A stretch of 64,000 nucleotides of DNA from Vagococcus fluvialis (GCF_003337315.1 NZ_QPJV01000001.1:186001-250000); one strand, 5' to 3'; shown: positions 25,697-35,520, numbered from the stretch's first letter. The notes: a model not told the origin generated them from the letters alone. Numbers and translations are program-made.

Positions 25697-26058
25697 CGGT
25701 AAGTTAATGCCATTTGAATACAGATTTCTAACTCATTAATTGGTAATTCTTCGTGGTTTTTTAAAAGAATAGCTCTAGTTTTTGAAAATTCTAATGAGTC
25801 TGTAAACATCTCTCTCCATTGTTCTACTAAAGTTGTTTGGCAATGGACGAAAAAAGCTACATGATTCTCATCAAAGCGAGCAATTCTAATAGATGTTCCT
25901 ATAGTTGAAGAAAGAGATAATTGCCCCCATTTTCTTTCAGCTTTAATCACTACAGAGAGTTTTTCTGCTACTCTTTCTATCAAATTGCTCATTTCTTGGA
26001 GTTTTTCTTTCTCGATATCGGTTTAAGTTGGATAATAATCCTCAATTTTAACAGTCAT
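25687..26058 (-). pseudogene. DUF1801-like small protein, interrupted by an in-frame stop
   Basis: A good start (ATG 26056-26058 after AAGGAAGAG) opens a frame that begins MTVKIEDYYPT, meets TAA at 26023-26025 (codon 12), then continues in the same frame to 25687 as TDIEKEKLQEM and the rest of the protein. Without the stop it would be 123 residues. The part after the internal ATG at 25990-25992 (101 residues) carries the RIARFDENHVAFFVHCQTTLVEQWREMF segment in two pieces and resembles DUF1801/YdhG-type proteins of unknown or iron-related role. A single base change explains the stop. It is 23 nt downstream of the acetyltransferase gene. Translation restart at the internal ATG is possible but that codon has only a weak site. 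Confidence 0.65.
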
Positions 26059-26081
26059 TCCACTCTTCCTTTCCGTATTAT

Positions 26082-26516
26082 TTAAAAATAATATTCTAAA
26101 ACAAGCTCATCATCAATCATTCGACCTGTATGTTTAAATCCAAGTGATACATATAGTTTTTCTGCTACAACGTTTTCTGGTTCAAAGCTTAATAATAGTT
26201 TTTGAGGTTGATATGTCTCATTTATTAGTATTAAAATTTGTTCCATAGCTTGTTTACCATAGCCACGTTTTTGGAATTTTTCATCAATTAGTAAACGACT
26301 AATCCAATATTCATTATCTTCAGGATCAAGACCATACATAATGAAACCTACCATTGTATCTTGGTCGTAAATAGCTAAGGGAGTATTCTCTGTAAAAATT
26401 TTAGCTTCTGCTAAAGAGAATGTTGTTGACGCGACAAAATCTTCCTTTTCTTCAGCCACTTCTAAGAACAAACACTCATCAAAATTTTCTCTCGTAATTT
26501 CTCTAAACTCAATCAT
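26082..26516 (-). CDS. GNAT N-acetyltransferase, BltD-like (polyamine acetyltransferase candidate)
   Basis: The 144-residue GNAT protein shows motif A (LLIDEKFQKRGYGKQAM) that holds the acetyl-CoA pyrophosphate, preceded by VGFIMYGLDPEDNEYWISR, and the C-terminal LYVSLGF motif B. The VGFxMYGLxPE ... WxxRxxIDExxQxxGxGKxxM pattern recalls Bacillus BltD, a spermine/spermidine acetyltransferase (recalled, not searched). It starts 23 nt after the decarboxylase/aminopropyltransferase gene in the same operon, which fits a role in modifying the polyamine made there. Acetylation of another amine or an antibiotic remains possible. Confidence 0.75.
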   Translation of the reverse strand: MIEFREITRENFDECLFLEVAEEKEDFVASTTFSLAEAKIFTENTPLAIYDQDTMVGFIMYGLDPEDNEYWISRLLIDEKFQKRGYGKQAMEQILILINETYQPQKLLLSFEPENVVAEKLYVSLGFKHTGRMIDDELVLEYYF

Positions 26517-26539
26517 TCATCTTACTCCTATTCTATAAT

Positions 26540-27541
26540 TTAACTAACACGATATATTTTCTTTAATTCACAACGTTTCGAACCAAAAATATTTTGTAGT
26601 TCTTCCATAAATTTTGATTCATCAACTGTTTCCTCACAAATAAACAAATCAACTGCTGCATAATTGTGTTCTGGCCATGTGTGAATAGTAAAATGTGATT
26701 CTTTTAATACCATAACGCCACTCACTCCGTAGGGTTTAAATTGATGAAATTTTTCTTCTACAACATTTAGGTTGAATAGTTGTGACATGTGGTTCATTTT
26801 ATCCCTCACATTATCAACACTTGTTAGTACTTCACTATTACATTCTTTTAAATCATATAAACTATGAAATCCTAGACGTTTACTTGTCTTATTTTTCTTT
26901 AAGCTTTTGGTATAAATATTTTCTGATGACTTCATGGTTTCGGTCATTTCACTTTTTTGTAAGACATACAAATTGCTAACATTCCCAATAATTGAACCAC
27001 CTAAATAAGTATTAAAATTAGGTGTAATTTCAATAAAGTTAAGTCCTTTTAAGTTAATTTCCTTTTGTAAAAAACTTTGGATTTCTGGTGTTTTATGATT
27101 AAAAGAGACATACATCTTGCCATACTTACTTAGTAATTTCTCACCAAAATCTATAAAAGTTAATATTCCGTCTGGTGTGTAGGGTGGATCTGTAAACACA
27201 ACATCAACTTTAATCAAGTCTGTTGTTTTTTCATTTCTAAAATCTTTTTTTACACATCTAATTGGTACTTCTTTTGACTGCTTTTCTTCAATAAAAGCTA
27301 ATAGCTCAGTATCAATATCATAGACAGTTAAAAAATCTGTATTCTTGAAACCTATTTTTTCTAACGTCACTGATAAAAACAAGGAAACTAAATCATCATC
27401 CCCAACAAAAGCTATTTTTTTAGAAAATATCAATGGATCCACTAACATCATCTCTACTCGTTTTATGACAGTTTCCATAGTTGCATGGACTTGATCGAGT
27501 TCTCTTTTAACAGCTGGTCTTTCTTCAAAAATTTGTTTCAA
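26540..27541 (-). CDS. BpsA-like aminopropyltransferase fused to S-adenosylmethionine decarboxylase (SpeD)
   Basis: The 333-residue open part holds two domains. Residues 1-198 match the branched-chain polyamine synthase BpsA (DUF43): RPAVKRELDQVHAT, VGDDDLVS (47-51 GDDDL), FTDPP (116-120) and PNFNTYL. Residues about 221-333 are a class 1B AdoMet decarboxylase with ESHFTIHTWPE (pyruvoyl-forming Ser282, His287) and Cys302 in DLFICEE, all key residues present. Together they would decarboxylate AdoMet and transfer aminopropyl groups to a diamine. The apparent start (TTG 27541) has no ribosome binding site, and the frame stays open upstream through ERLKFLEQVADSLKQ. The winged-helix frame just before it is very probably the true N-terminus, separated by one missing base between about 27561 and 27588. 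Confidence 0.82.
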   Translation of the reverse strand: MKQIFEERPAVKRELDQVHATMETVIKRVEMMLVDPLIFSKKIAFVGDDDLVSLFLSVTLEKIGFKNTDFLTVYDIDTELLAFIEEKQSKEVPIRCVKKDFRNEKTTDLIKVDVVFTDPPYTPDGILTFIDFGEKLLSKYGKMYVSFNHKTPEIQSFLQKEINLKGLNFIEITPNFNTYLGGSIIGNVSNLYVLQKSEMTETMKSSENIYTKSLKKNKTSKRLGFHSLYDLKECNSEVLTSVDNVRDKMNHMSQLFNLNVVEEKFHQFKPYGVSGVMVLKESHFTIHTWPEHNYAAVDLFICEETVDESKFMEELQNIFGSKRCELKKIYRVS

Positions 27542-27558
27542 TGAGTCAGCTACTTGTT

Positions 27559-27864
27559 CTAAAAATTTAAGTCTTTCAAAATAGTTTTATACATTTCTTT
27601 ATCTAATTGCTTATAATTCAATTGTGAGTCAACAAAAGCCTGCCCTTTTTCTGTTAGAAAGTAAAAACTTTCTCGTTTCATCCAGCCATTTTTTACCAGT
27701 TCTTTTTTAAAAGCTGTGGCAATTGGAACTGGAACTGACATTTTTTTTGCCAGCTCCTTAGTTGCAATTGTTTTATATAAATAGCTATAAACTAAGCCAA
27801 TTTCTAAACATTCTATTGATTGGTTTATTCCTATGTCATTTTTTATTTTTTCTAATACATTCAA
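27559..27864 (-). CDS. winged-helix domain, probable detached N-terminus of the BpsA-SpeD protein
   Basis: The 101-residue frame is a winged helix (NVLEKIKNDIGINQSIECLEIGL, TIATKELAKKMSVPVPIATAFKKELVKNG, FLTEKGQAFVDSQ). BpsA proteins normally begin with such a domain. The frame ends at TAG (27559-27561) while the BpsA frame, shifted by -1, is open over the same bases. Adding one base to the T5 run at 27561-27565 or the A4 run at 27585-27588 (minus sense) yields one continuous protein of about 440 residues. As an alternative it is a small separate regulator. It starts 23 nt after the MutS2-like gene. Confidence 0.7.
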   Translation of the reverse strand: MNVLEKIKNDIGINQSIECLEIGLVYSYLYKTIATKELAKKMSVPVPIATAFKKELVKNGWMKRESFYFLTEKGQAFVDSQLNYKQLDKEMYKTILKDLNF

Positions 27865-27887
27865 AACATTTTTCCGCCTTTCTTCTG

Positions 27888-29441
27888 TTAGCTAATAAAT
27901 TTTTGTAAAGAGGTTTTAGTTAAATGGAAAGTTGCTCTTTCTAAAATATCTTCTCCAATATTCATTTTTTTAGCTAACCAAAAGCCATTACTTGCGCCCA
28001 CTTCGTTCATAAGTAATTGATATAGGGGATTCAGTGTTTCTTTATCGAATGCCATTGCTGCTGTAATGAAATTTCTATCTTTAACGGCAAAGTCTTTTAT
28101 TTCTCCGTAATGTGTAGATGCCAGTACAACTGCTTGTCTATTAACTAAACTCTCAAGCATCGCTGTAGCCAGTGCTGCTCCTTCAGTTGGTTCAGTCCCA
28201 CTACCGATTTCGTCTACAAGAATTAATGATTTTTCATCTGCGATAGATAATATTTCTCTCATATTATTAATGTGACCTGAGAATGTACTCAATGCATTAT
28301 CAAAATCTTGATAGTCACCAATATCTACTAAAATATGATCGAAAATACTAATATTGCTTGTTGAATCTGCTGGAATATATAGACCTATCATCGTCATTAA
28401 GGTTAGTAAGCCAACTGTTTTCAAGACAACTGTTTTACCTCCAGAATTTGAGCCTGTAATAACCAATCCTCTTTCTGTTTTTCCTAATTCGATTGAAAGA
28501 GGTACAGCTGATTTACCTAACAACGGATGTTTCGCATTGATTAAATTAATATAACCAGTTTCATTTATTTTAACTTTATTTCCTTCTATTTCTTCACTGT
28601 ATTTAGCTTTTGCGACAATCAGCTCTAGTGAAAAGATAATAGTCATTGTTTTTTCCATAACAACTAGCTCTTTACCAATTTCTTCGGTTAAGTTAGCTAA
28701 AATTTGGTAAACAATGGTCATTTCTTCTGCTTGAGAGATTTGTAGTTTTTGATTTAATTCTCTTGTATTATCTAATTCGATATATACTGTCGAACCCTTA
28801 CCAGATTCTGATACAATCCGTCCTTTAATACTATGTTTGAACGAACTTTTAACTGGTACTGTTAAGGTTCCATTTCTATCAACTGGCATAAACTCTTGAA
28901 TTTTAGATTTGTTACTAGCATTATTGATGAATTTATGAATTCTGTCGTTAATATCTGATTTATGTTTCTGAATACTTTGTCTAGCTTTTTTCAAGTCTCT
29001 TGAAGCCTCAGAACTAACTTGGTTATGTTTGATTGAAATATTAATTGTTTCTTCAATTGATCTAAATGATTGTAGCTTACTCGCATAACCTGCTAGGGTT
29101 GGTGCTAGTTCATTGTTTTTGTTGAAAAAGTCTTTCAGTTTACGAATGGTTCTTAAAAACTCTGATACTTCTAGTAATTCTTTTGGCTCTAAAATATACC
29201 CTTTCTCTATCTTTTGAAATAGACGATCTATTTGCTCGCTTGCCATAAATGGAATACTCTGTTTTGTTTCTAGAATAGCTAAAGCTTCACCAGTTTCTTT
29301 TTGATATTCCAGAACTATTTCTAACTTGTTTTCTGGCTCTAAATTTATAATTGTTTGTTTAACTGTGTCACTAATCGCATAGTTACTAATTAGTTCTTTA
29401 ATTTCATTAAACTGTGTTTGTTCTATTGCTTGTTTCTTCAT
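27888..29441 (-). CDS. MutS2-like ATPase without Smr domain
   Basis: The 517-residue protein has the MutS core and clamp helices (about 1-290) and a MutS-type ABC ATPase: Walker A GSNSGGKT (330-337), Walker B SLILVDEIG (405-413), the ST motif region STFSGHINNM and the switch ASTHYGEIK. MutS2 proteins are usually about 780 residues and end in a Smr nuclease domain; here the protein stops after the ATPase and lacks both the Smr domain and its linker. The start is taken at ATG 29439-29441 after AAGAGAGAGAT; a TTG at 29492 is possible. It is first in the operon and lies behind a 350-nt leader with a terminator. Confidence 0.82.
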   Translation of the reverse strand: MKKQAIEQTQFNEIKELISNYAISDTVKQTIINLEPENKLEIVLEYQKETGEALAILETKQSIPFMASEQIDRLFQKIEKGYILEPKELLEVSEFLRTIRKLKDFFNKNNELAPTLAGYASKLQSFRSIEETINISIKHNQVSSEASRDLKKARQSIQKHKSDINDRIHKFINNASNKSKIQEFMPVDRNGTLTVPVKSSFKHSIKGRIVSESGKGSTVYIELDNTRELNQKLQISQAEEMTIVYQILANLTEEIGKELVVMEKTMTIIFSLELIVAKAKYSEEIEGNKVKINETGYINLINAKHPLLGKSAVPLSIELGKTERGLVITGSNSGGKTVVLKTVGLLTLMTMIGLYIPADSTSNISIFDHILVDIGDYQDFDNALSTFSGHINNMREILSIADEKSLILVDEIGSGTEPTEGAALATAMLESLVNRQAVVLASTHYGEIKDFAVKDRNFITAAMAFDKETLNPLYQLLMNEVGASNGFWLAKKMNIGEDILERATFHLTKTSLQKFIS

Positions 29442-29504
29442 TTTTTTATCTCTCTCTTTCTTAAATAAAAGAGATATCCGTATCTTTAACAAATTAACTA
29501 AAAA

Positions 29505-29542
29505 AATAAAAAAGCTCTGAGAAAATAATATTCCCAGAACTT
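29505..29542 (-). terminator. attenuator terminator in the leader of the MutS2-like operon
   Basis: The transcript forms a 12-bp stem AAGTTCTGGGAA / TTCTCAGAGCTT (29531-29542 with 29512-29523, wobble pairs included) with a 7-nt loop and is followed by U7-A-U7. It lies after the promoter at 29799-29827 and about 64 nt before the first gene, so transcription must read through it. Confidence 0.8.
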
Positions 29543-29792
29543 GTTGTTTAATATTCTTAAATTGACTTCAAAATTAGCGACCTTAAATAAAGGTTAGAAA
29601 AAAATTAACCTTAAGTAAAATAAGTCATATTTTAAGTGCAATTTTAACAGATATCTCAAACTAAAATAATGAGTACAACAAATAAGCATACTATTCTACA
29701 GTATATTGCTAAATTCATTGTTCAATTGTTTTGTCTTAGATAGCTTTCGCACTCAAAAAGTTCACTCGTTTCCTTAATATAGTTAATTTGTT
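29543..29792 (-). promoter_or_regulatory. structured leader RNA of the MutS2-like/polyamine operon
   Basis: About 250 nt of non-coding RNA lie between the inferred start site and the attenuator terminator. Visible pairings include AAGGTTA with TAACCTT across a 9-nt loop (near 29595-29617) and the competing CCTT/AAGG hairpin directly after it. No T-box sequence and no riboswitch class I know was recognised. It should be an attenuation device, either ligand-binding or leader-peptide based. Confidence 0.55.
29656..29718 (-). CDS. possible 20-residue hydrophobic leader peptide
   Basis: Inside the leader RNA an ATG (29716-29718) opens MNLAIYCRIVCLFVVLIILV and a TGA. It is hydrophobic, ends with a Leu/Ile/Val-rich run and sits upstream of the attenuator terminator, the layout of translation-sensing attenuation. 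The upstream site is weak (AAGAC, 15 nt away), so it may not be translated. Confidence 0.3.
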   Translation of the reverse strand: MNLAIYCRIVCLFVVLIILV

Positions 29793-29798
29793 AAAAAC

Positions 29799-29827
29799 AA
29801 TATATCATCTTTATTTTTGACTGTCAA
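29799..29827 (-). promoter_or_regulatory. promoter of the MutS2-like/polyamine operon
   Basis: On the minus strand -35 TTGACA (29822-29827) and -10 TATATT (29799-29804) are separated by 17 bp. The start site would be near 29792, giving a leader of about 350 nt. Confidence 0.85.
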
Positions 29828-29849
29828 AGTTTAACATCAGATTTTAAAA

Positions 29850-29895
29850 TTTAAAAGCAGCCAAAATCAAGTCAAAAAATGATTTTAGCTGCTTT
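29850..29895 (-). terminator. intrinsic terminator of the beta-glucoside operon
   Basis: AAAGCAGC and the following AAAATCA pair with TGATTTT and GCTGCTTT to make a stem of about 16 bp, then a T-rich run on the minus strand. It lies directly after licT. Confidence 0.85.
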
Positions 29896-29905
29896 AAATT
29901 TTAGT

Positions 29906-30757
29906 TTAACTAAAAATTCTAGATAAATGTAAGGTTAAATATAATAGTTCCCCTTCTGCTACATCTATTGATAATTCTTCCTCAACATAATTTCTGATTT
30001 TCAGTGCGACTTTATATTCTTTTGGGAATTTTTCTTTAACTGACTCCAAAAGAAATTCATCTGTATTTTCTAACTTCTCATTTTTAATCATTCTCATAAT
30101 AAAAAATTGAATATGCGTCACAAAACGTTGATAAAATAAAGACTCTTTATCTATTTTTTTATCTGGAAAAAGATAGCCTATCATCCCTAATATGTCTTTT
30201 AACATTTTTACTGATAAAACAGTTTCTTCCATATTGCTTTGACTCTCAGAAGCATTCACAATGTGAAAAGCTATATTAGCAGCCTCTGACTCAGATAAAT
30301 TAACTTGCAAATTTTTATTTAACAATTCGACTCCGTACTCACCAATTGAGTACTCTTTAGGATAGTACCTCTGTATTTCAAGTAATAGCCTATTTTGTAA
30401 CTCTATTCCTTTTCTACTTCTTTCAACCGCATAATTTAAGTGATCTACTAAAGTGAAAAACAAATTTTTGTTTAATTGATTGTCATATTTTACATTGGCA
30501 TAATCAACAATCTTTTTAACACTTACAATCAACTCATCAGACACATGTTCGAAAAGTGTCATGTAATCTTTTTTTAATGTATCAGATAACGTATCTAATC
30601 TAAAGATTTTTTGAACTTGATTTAGGGGAACGATATCTCCTTTTTTTAACTGAAATCCAATTCCTTTCCCCATTAGGATGACTTCTTCCCCTTCTTCATT
30701 GAGGCACAGTAGTAGACTATTGTTTAGAGATTTTATAACTTTCAATAGACTTACCAT
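29906..30757 (-). CDS. licT: LicT/BglG-family beta-glucoside operon antiterminator
   Basis: The 283-residue protein has the CAT RNA-binding domain (about 5-60: LKVIKSLNNSLLLCLNE, GKGIGFQLKKGD) followed by two PRD domains with conserved His (VDHLNYAVERSRKG, AFHIVNA, HIQFFIMRM, TLHLSR). It binds the RAT hairpin in the leader of bglP (34122-34150) and allows read-through when beta-glucosides are transported. The first ATG is very near the AAAGGA site; the TTG four codons later gives the standard MKxxKxLNN-type N-terminus and may be the true start. It is the third gene of the operon, so it sets up positive autoregulation. Confidence 0.9.
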   Translation of the reverse strand: MVSLLKVIKSLNNSLLLCLNEEGEEVILMGKGIGFQLKKGDIVPLNQVQKIFRLDTLSDTLKKDYMTLFEHVSDELIVSVKKIVDYANVKYDNQLNKNLFFTLVDHLNYAVERSRKGIELQNRLLLEIQRYYPKEYSIGEYGVELLNKNLQVNLSESEAANIAFHIVNASESQSNMEETVLSVKMLKDILGMIGYLFPDKKIDKESLFYQRFVTHIQFFIMRMIKNEKLENTDEFLLESVKEKFPKEYKVALKIRNYVEEELSIDVAEGELLYLTLHLSRIFS

Positions 30758-30763
30758 TCCTTT

Positions 30764-32173
30764 CTAGTTCACTCCGTTATGTTTAATCACATCTTGATAC
30801 CAATAAAAACTTTCTTTTTTTATTCGTTTTAATTCTTTCAAATCTTGATCTGTTCGATCTATATAAATAAAGCCGTATCTCTTATTAAATCCTTGATGTG
30901 TACTAACAACATCTATTGCTGACCAAGGTTGGTACCCAAACACATCAACACCATCAGTTATCGCATCTTGAATAGCTTCTATATGTCTTTTTAAATAGTC
31001 AATTCTCTCGATATCATTGATACGTCCCTCTTCATCTAATTCATCTGGAGAACCATATCCATTTTCTGTAATTAATATCGGCAACTGATAACGGTCATAA
31101 AGTTTTCTTAGTGTTAACCGTAAACCTACTGGATCTACTACCCATCCGTAAGGTGTTTTGTCTACATAAGGATTATCGTAAGCACGATAAACGCCTTCTT
31201 CACCTACCATAATCTGTTGGTCCCCAGCTCTTGCGGAAACATCAGTACCATCATTTTTACTTGCAGTAATAGTGGCTGTTGAATAATAATTAATTGCTAT
31301 AAAATCTGGTTTAGCAGCTTTTAAAATTAGTTCATCTTCTGGTAAACATTCTGGATACCAGTCTCTATCGTGAAGATACGTTTCAAATAAATAATTATAT
31401 TTTCCTCTAACTGCGACATCTAAAAATGACCAACCTCTTAAAGTTTCCCAGTTATGAGCAGCTATGGCGTCTTCTGGATGAGCTGTACCTTGATACATAG
31501 CTGTAAGGTTAACAGCTGGTCCGATTTTTCCAGGTAATTTTAAATCTTGATATAACTTAAATACTTGAGCTTGAGCAAGTAAGAGATGGTGATTCATCTG
31601 ATATAGTTCTTTTTTAGTTGGTAGATAACCACTTTCTGGAATACCAATAGCTCCTGGATGTAAAATCATGGTATTTTGTTCGTTAATAGTCAACCAATAA
31701 TTAACTTTATTCCCGTATTCTTTAAATATTATTTTAACATATTCTAAAAAGAAGGTGATAGTCTCTCGATTTTTCCAACCACCTTTTTTATCTAATGAAT
31801 AAGGTAAGTCAAAATGATACATCGTCACAATTGGTTCAATCTTATATTTTATACATTCATTAATTACATTATGATAAAAATCTATCCCTTTTTGATTTGG
31901 TGTTAACAAATCTTCTTTGACAATTCTTGTCCAGGCAATAGAAAAACGAAATGATTTTAACCCTAATTCAGCTAATAATTTAATATCCTCCTTATAATGA
32001 TGATAAAAATCCGAAGCAACTTCAAAATTAGCAACCTCTTCTGGATGTTGATATTTATCAATAATTGAAGCTAATTTTCCATCTTTCGAACTAGCGCCTT
32101 CAGCTTGGTAAGCACTTATTGACGCTCCCCATAAAAAGTTCTTTGGAAAGTTTTTTTTAGATTTATACTGCAT
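30764..32173 (-). CDS. 6-phospho-beta-glucosidase (GH1)
   Basis: The 469-residue cytosolic GH1 enzyme has the N-terminal signature FPKNFLWGASISAYQAEGA, the acid/base motif TINEQN (near residue 170) and the nucleophile motif LITENGYG (near residue 370). It hydrolyses phosphorylated beta-glucosides brought in by the PTS, such as cellobiose-, salicin- or arbutin-6-phosphate. It sits 15 nt after bglP and 6 nt before licT, in one operon. The length matches BglA/BglH (about 470). Confidence 0.93.
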   Translation of the reverse strand: MQYKSKKNFPKNFLWGASISAYQAEGASSKDGKLASIIDKYQHPEEVANFEVASDFYHHYKEDIKLLAELGLKSFRFSIAWTRIVKEDLLTPNQKGIDFYHNVINECIKYKIEPIVTMYHFDLPYSLDKKGGWKNRETITFFLEYVKIIFKEYGNKVNYWLTINEQNTMILHPGAIGIPESGYLPTKKELYQMNHHLLLAQAQVFKLYQDLKLPGKIGPAVNLTAMYQGTAHPEDAIAAHNWETLRGWSFLDVAVRGKYNYLFETYLHDRDWYPECLPEDELILKAAKPDFIAINYYSTATITASKNDGTDVSARAGDQQIMVGEEGVYRAYDNPYVDKTPYGWVVDPVGLRLTLRKLYDRYQLPILITENGYGSPDELDEEGRINDIERIDYLKRHIEAIQDAITDGVDVFGYQPWSAIDVVSTHQGFNKRYGFIYIDRTDQDLKELKRIKKESFYWYQDVIKHNGVN

Positions 32174-32188
32174 AATTTAGTTCTCCTT

Positions 32189-34182
<1,994 letters not shown>

Positions 34183-34343
34183 AACATATATTTTTTTATC
34201 CTGCAAGTTTTTTAGTTATCTTAATAAAACAAAAATAATGTTTTCTATATATTTCCTTGGTAAATTAATATCAAGTTCAAAAAACTTAACATAAATTTTT
34301 TATTAACAAATTCCGCAACTTTGTTTTTTTGAAAATCTACAAT

Positions 34344-34372
34344 AAAAACCTCGATAAAAATAATCAAGGTTT
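34344..34372 (-). terminator. intrinsic terminator of ohr
   Basis: AAACCTTGAT pairs with ATCGAGGTTT on the minus strand, followed by T residues, about 70 nt after the ohr stop. The remaining part of 34183-34444 is AT-rich with no other clear signal. Confidence 0.75.
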
Positions 34373-34444
34373 AAATTTACAGATAAAATAGAGTTATAAA
34401 TCACTTAATGAACTTATCCAGAATTTTAATAACTCACTTATTAT

Positions 34445-34855
34445 TTACTCAGCGTTTAATGTAATATTTACATTTCCTTTGATTGCTTTTGTATAAGGAC
34501 AGATCGATTCAGTTTCCTTCAAATATTTCATTGTATCATCTTTTGATAGCCCATCTATTTTGCCAATTAAAGCTACTTCAAGGTGTAAACTATGTTCGTC
34601 TGGTAAATTACCTAATAAAGTTACTTCCGCTCTAATTTCTCGATTACGATCTGCTAGTCCATCACGTTTTAAAGGAAATTCTAATGCACCATTAAAGCAT
34701 GCAGAAATTCCTGCTGCGAACAATTCTTCGGGGTTAGTGTAGCCTTCTTTTTTTTGACCACTTGTTTTTAAATCAAGAAAACCATTTACTGATTTACTAA
34801 CACCTTCGCGACCACCACTATTAACTACAGTTGAAATTGACATCTTTTTTGACAT
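34445..34855 (-). CDS. ohr: organic hydroperoxide resistance protein, Ohr
   Basis: The protein has 136 residues from the second ATG (34853-34855). The first ATG (34861) lies only one base from the AGGAGGA site, whereas the second has the normal spacing. It is an OsmC/Ohr-family thiol peroxidase with two redox cysteines, in ACFNGAL and ICPYTKA, and the conserved Arg region; it reduces organic and fatty-acid hydroperoxides in the cytosol. It is monocistronic and no OhrR regulator is adjacent. Confidence 0.92.
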   Translation of the reverse strand: MSKKMSISTVVNSGGREGVSKSVNGFLDLKTSGQKKEGYTNPEELFAAGISACFNGALEFPLKRDGLADRNREIRAEVTLLGNLPDEHSLHLEVALIGKIDGLSKDDTMKYLKETESICPYTKAIKGNVNITLNAE

Positions 34856-34995
34856 ATCCATTCCTCCTATCTATAACTCAATTCTATATAAAAGTTGTTT
34901 TATTTTCAAATATTTGAATTTTACAGATACGATATTAGCCTTTGTATTATAAGAATAGTTACCTTTCTTTTTGAACTTATTGAAATAAACAAACA

Positions 34996-35025
34996 AAAAA
35001 CCTCTTGATTTCTCAAGAGGTTTTT
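34996..35025 (-). terminator. intrinsic terminator after rplS
   Basis: AAAAACCTCTTGA pairs with TCAAGAGGTTTTT around a 4-nt loop. It lies just past the rplS stop. Confidence 0.92.
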
Positions 35026-35044
35026 ACCTATTAATAACGAATTA

Positions 35045-35398
35045 TTAACGACGGATTTCTTTAATTCTAGCTTTTTTACCTTGAAGTGCGCGTAGGTAAT
35101 AAAGTTTAGCACGACGTACTTTACCATAGCGTAATACTTCGATTTGTGCAACACGTGGTGTGTGAATTGGGAATGTACGTTCAACTCCAACTCCACCAGA
35201 GATTTTACGTACTGTGTAAGTTTCGCTGATTCCAGCTCCACGGCGCTTGATTACAACACCTTCAAATAACTGGATACGCTCGCGAGTACCTTCCACAACT
35301 TTTGCGTGAACACGTACAGTATCACCAGGTCTGAAAGCTGGGATATCAGAACGTAATTGTTCGTTTGTAATTGATTCGATTAATGGATTCATTTCCAC
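35045..35398 (-). CDS. rplS: 50S ribosomal protein L19
   Basis: The 117-residue protein carries the L19 signature ([18 protein letters not shown] and [23 protein letters not shown]). It contacts the 30S-50S interface. It ends the rimM-trmD-rplS cluster, 122 nt after trmD. That spacer holds a hairpin that may be the autoregulatory L19 leader. The start follows AAGGAGAATGTGGAA. Confidence 0.97.
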   Translation of the reverse strand: MEMNPLIESITNEQLRSDIPAFRPGDTVRVHAKVVEGTRERIQLFEGVVIKRRGAGISETYTVRKISGGVGVERTFPIHTPRVAQIEVLRYGKVRRAKLYYLRALQGKKARIKEIRR

Positions 35399-35426
35399 AT
35401 TCTCCTTATTTCCAAAACACTCATAT

Positions 35427-35468
35427 GAATATCACATAGCGGAATGTCGTAATAGTTGAGTGATATTC
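35427..35468 (-). promoter_or_regulatory. hairpin before rplS, candidate L19 leader
   Basis: In the transcript GAATATCAC (35460-35468) pairs perfectly with GTGATATTC (35427-35435), enclosing a 24-nt internal segment. The position just upstream of rplS matches the known L19 autoregulatory leader of Firmicutes. Assignment is by position and shape only. Confidence 0.55.
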
Positions 35469-35520
35469 ACTCACTGAAATAGTTTAACACATAAAAAATC
35501 AGGTGTAAAGCTCTTTTTCT

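Noticed and set aside
29543-29792. T-box riboswitch in the leader of the MutS2-like operon
   Set aside because: The T-box sequence (GGTGG and following bases) and AG-bulge features are absent.
34921-35241. 106-codon frame over rplS
   Set aside because: It is the rplS gene read in another frame; rplS itself is unmistakable.
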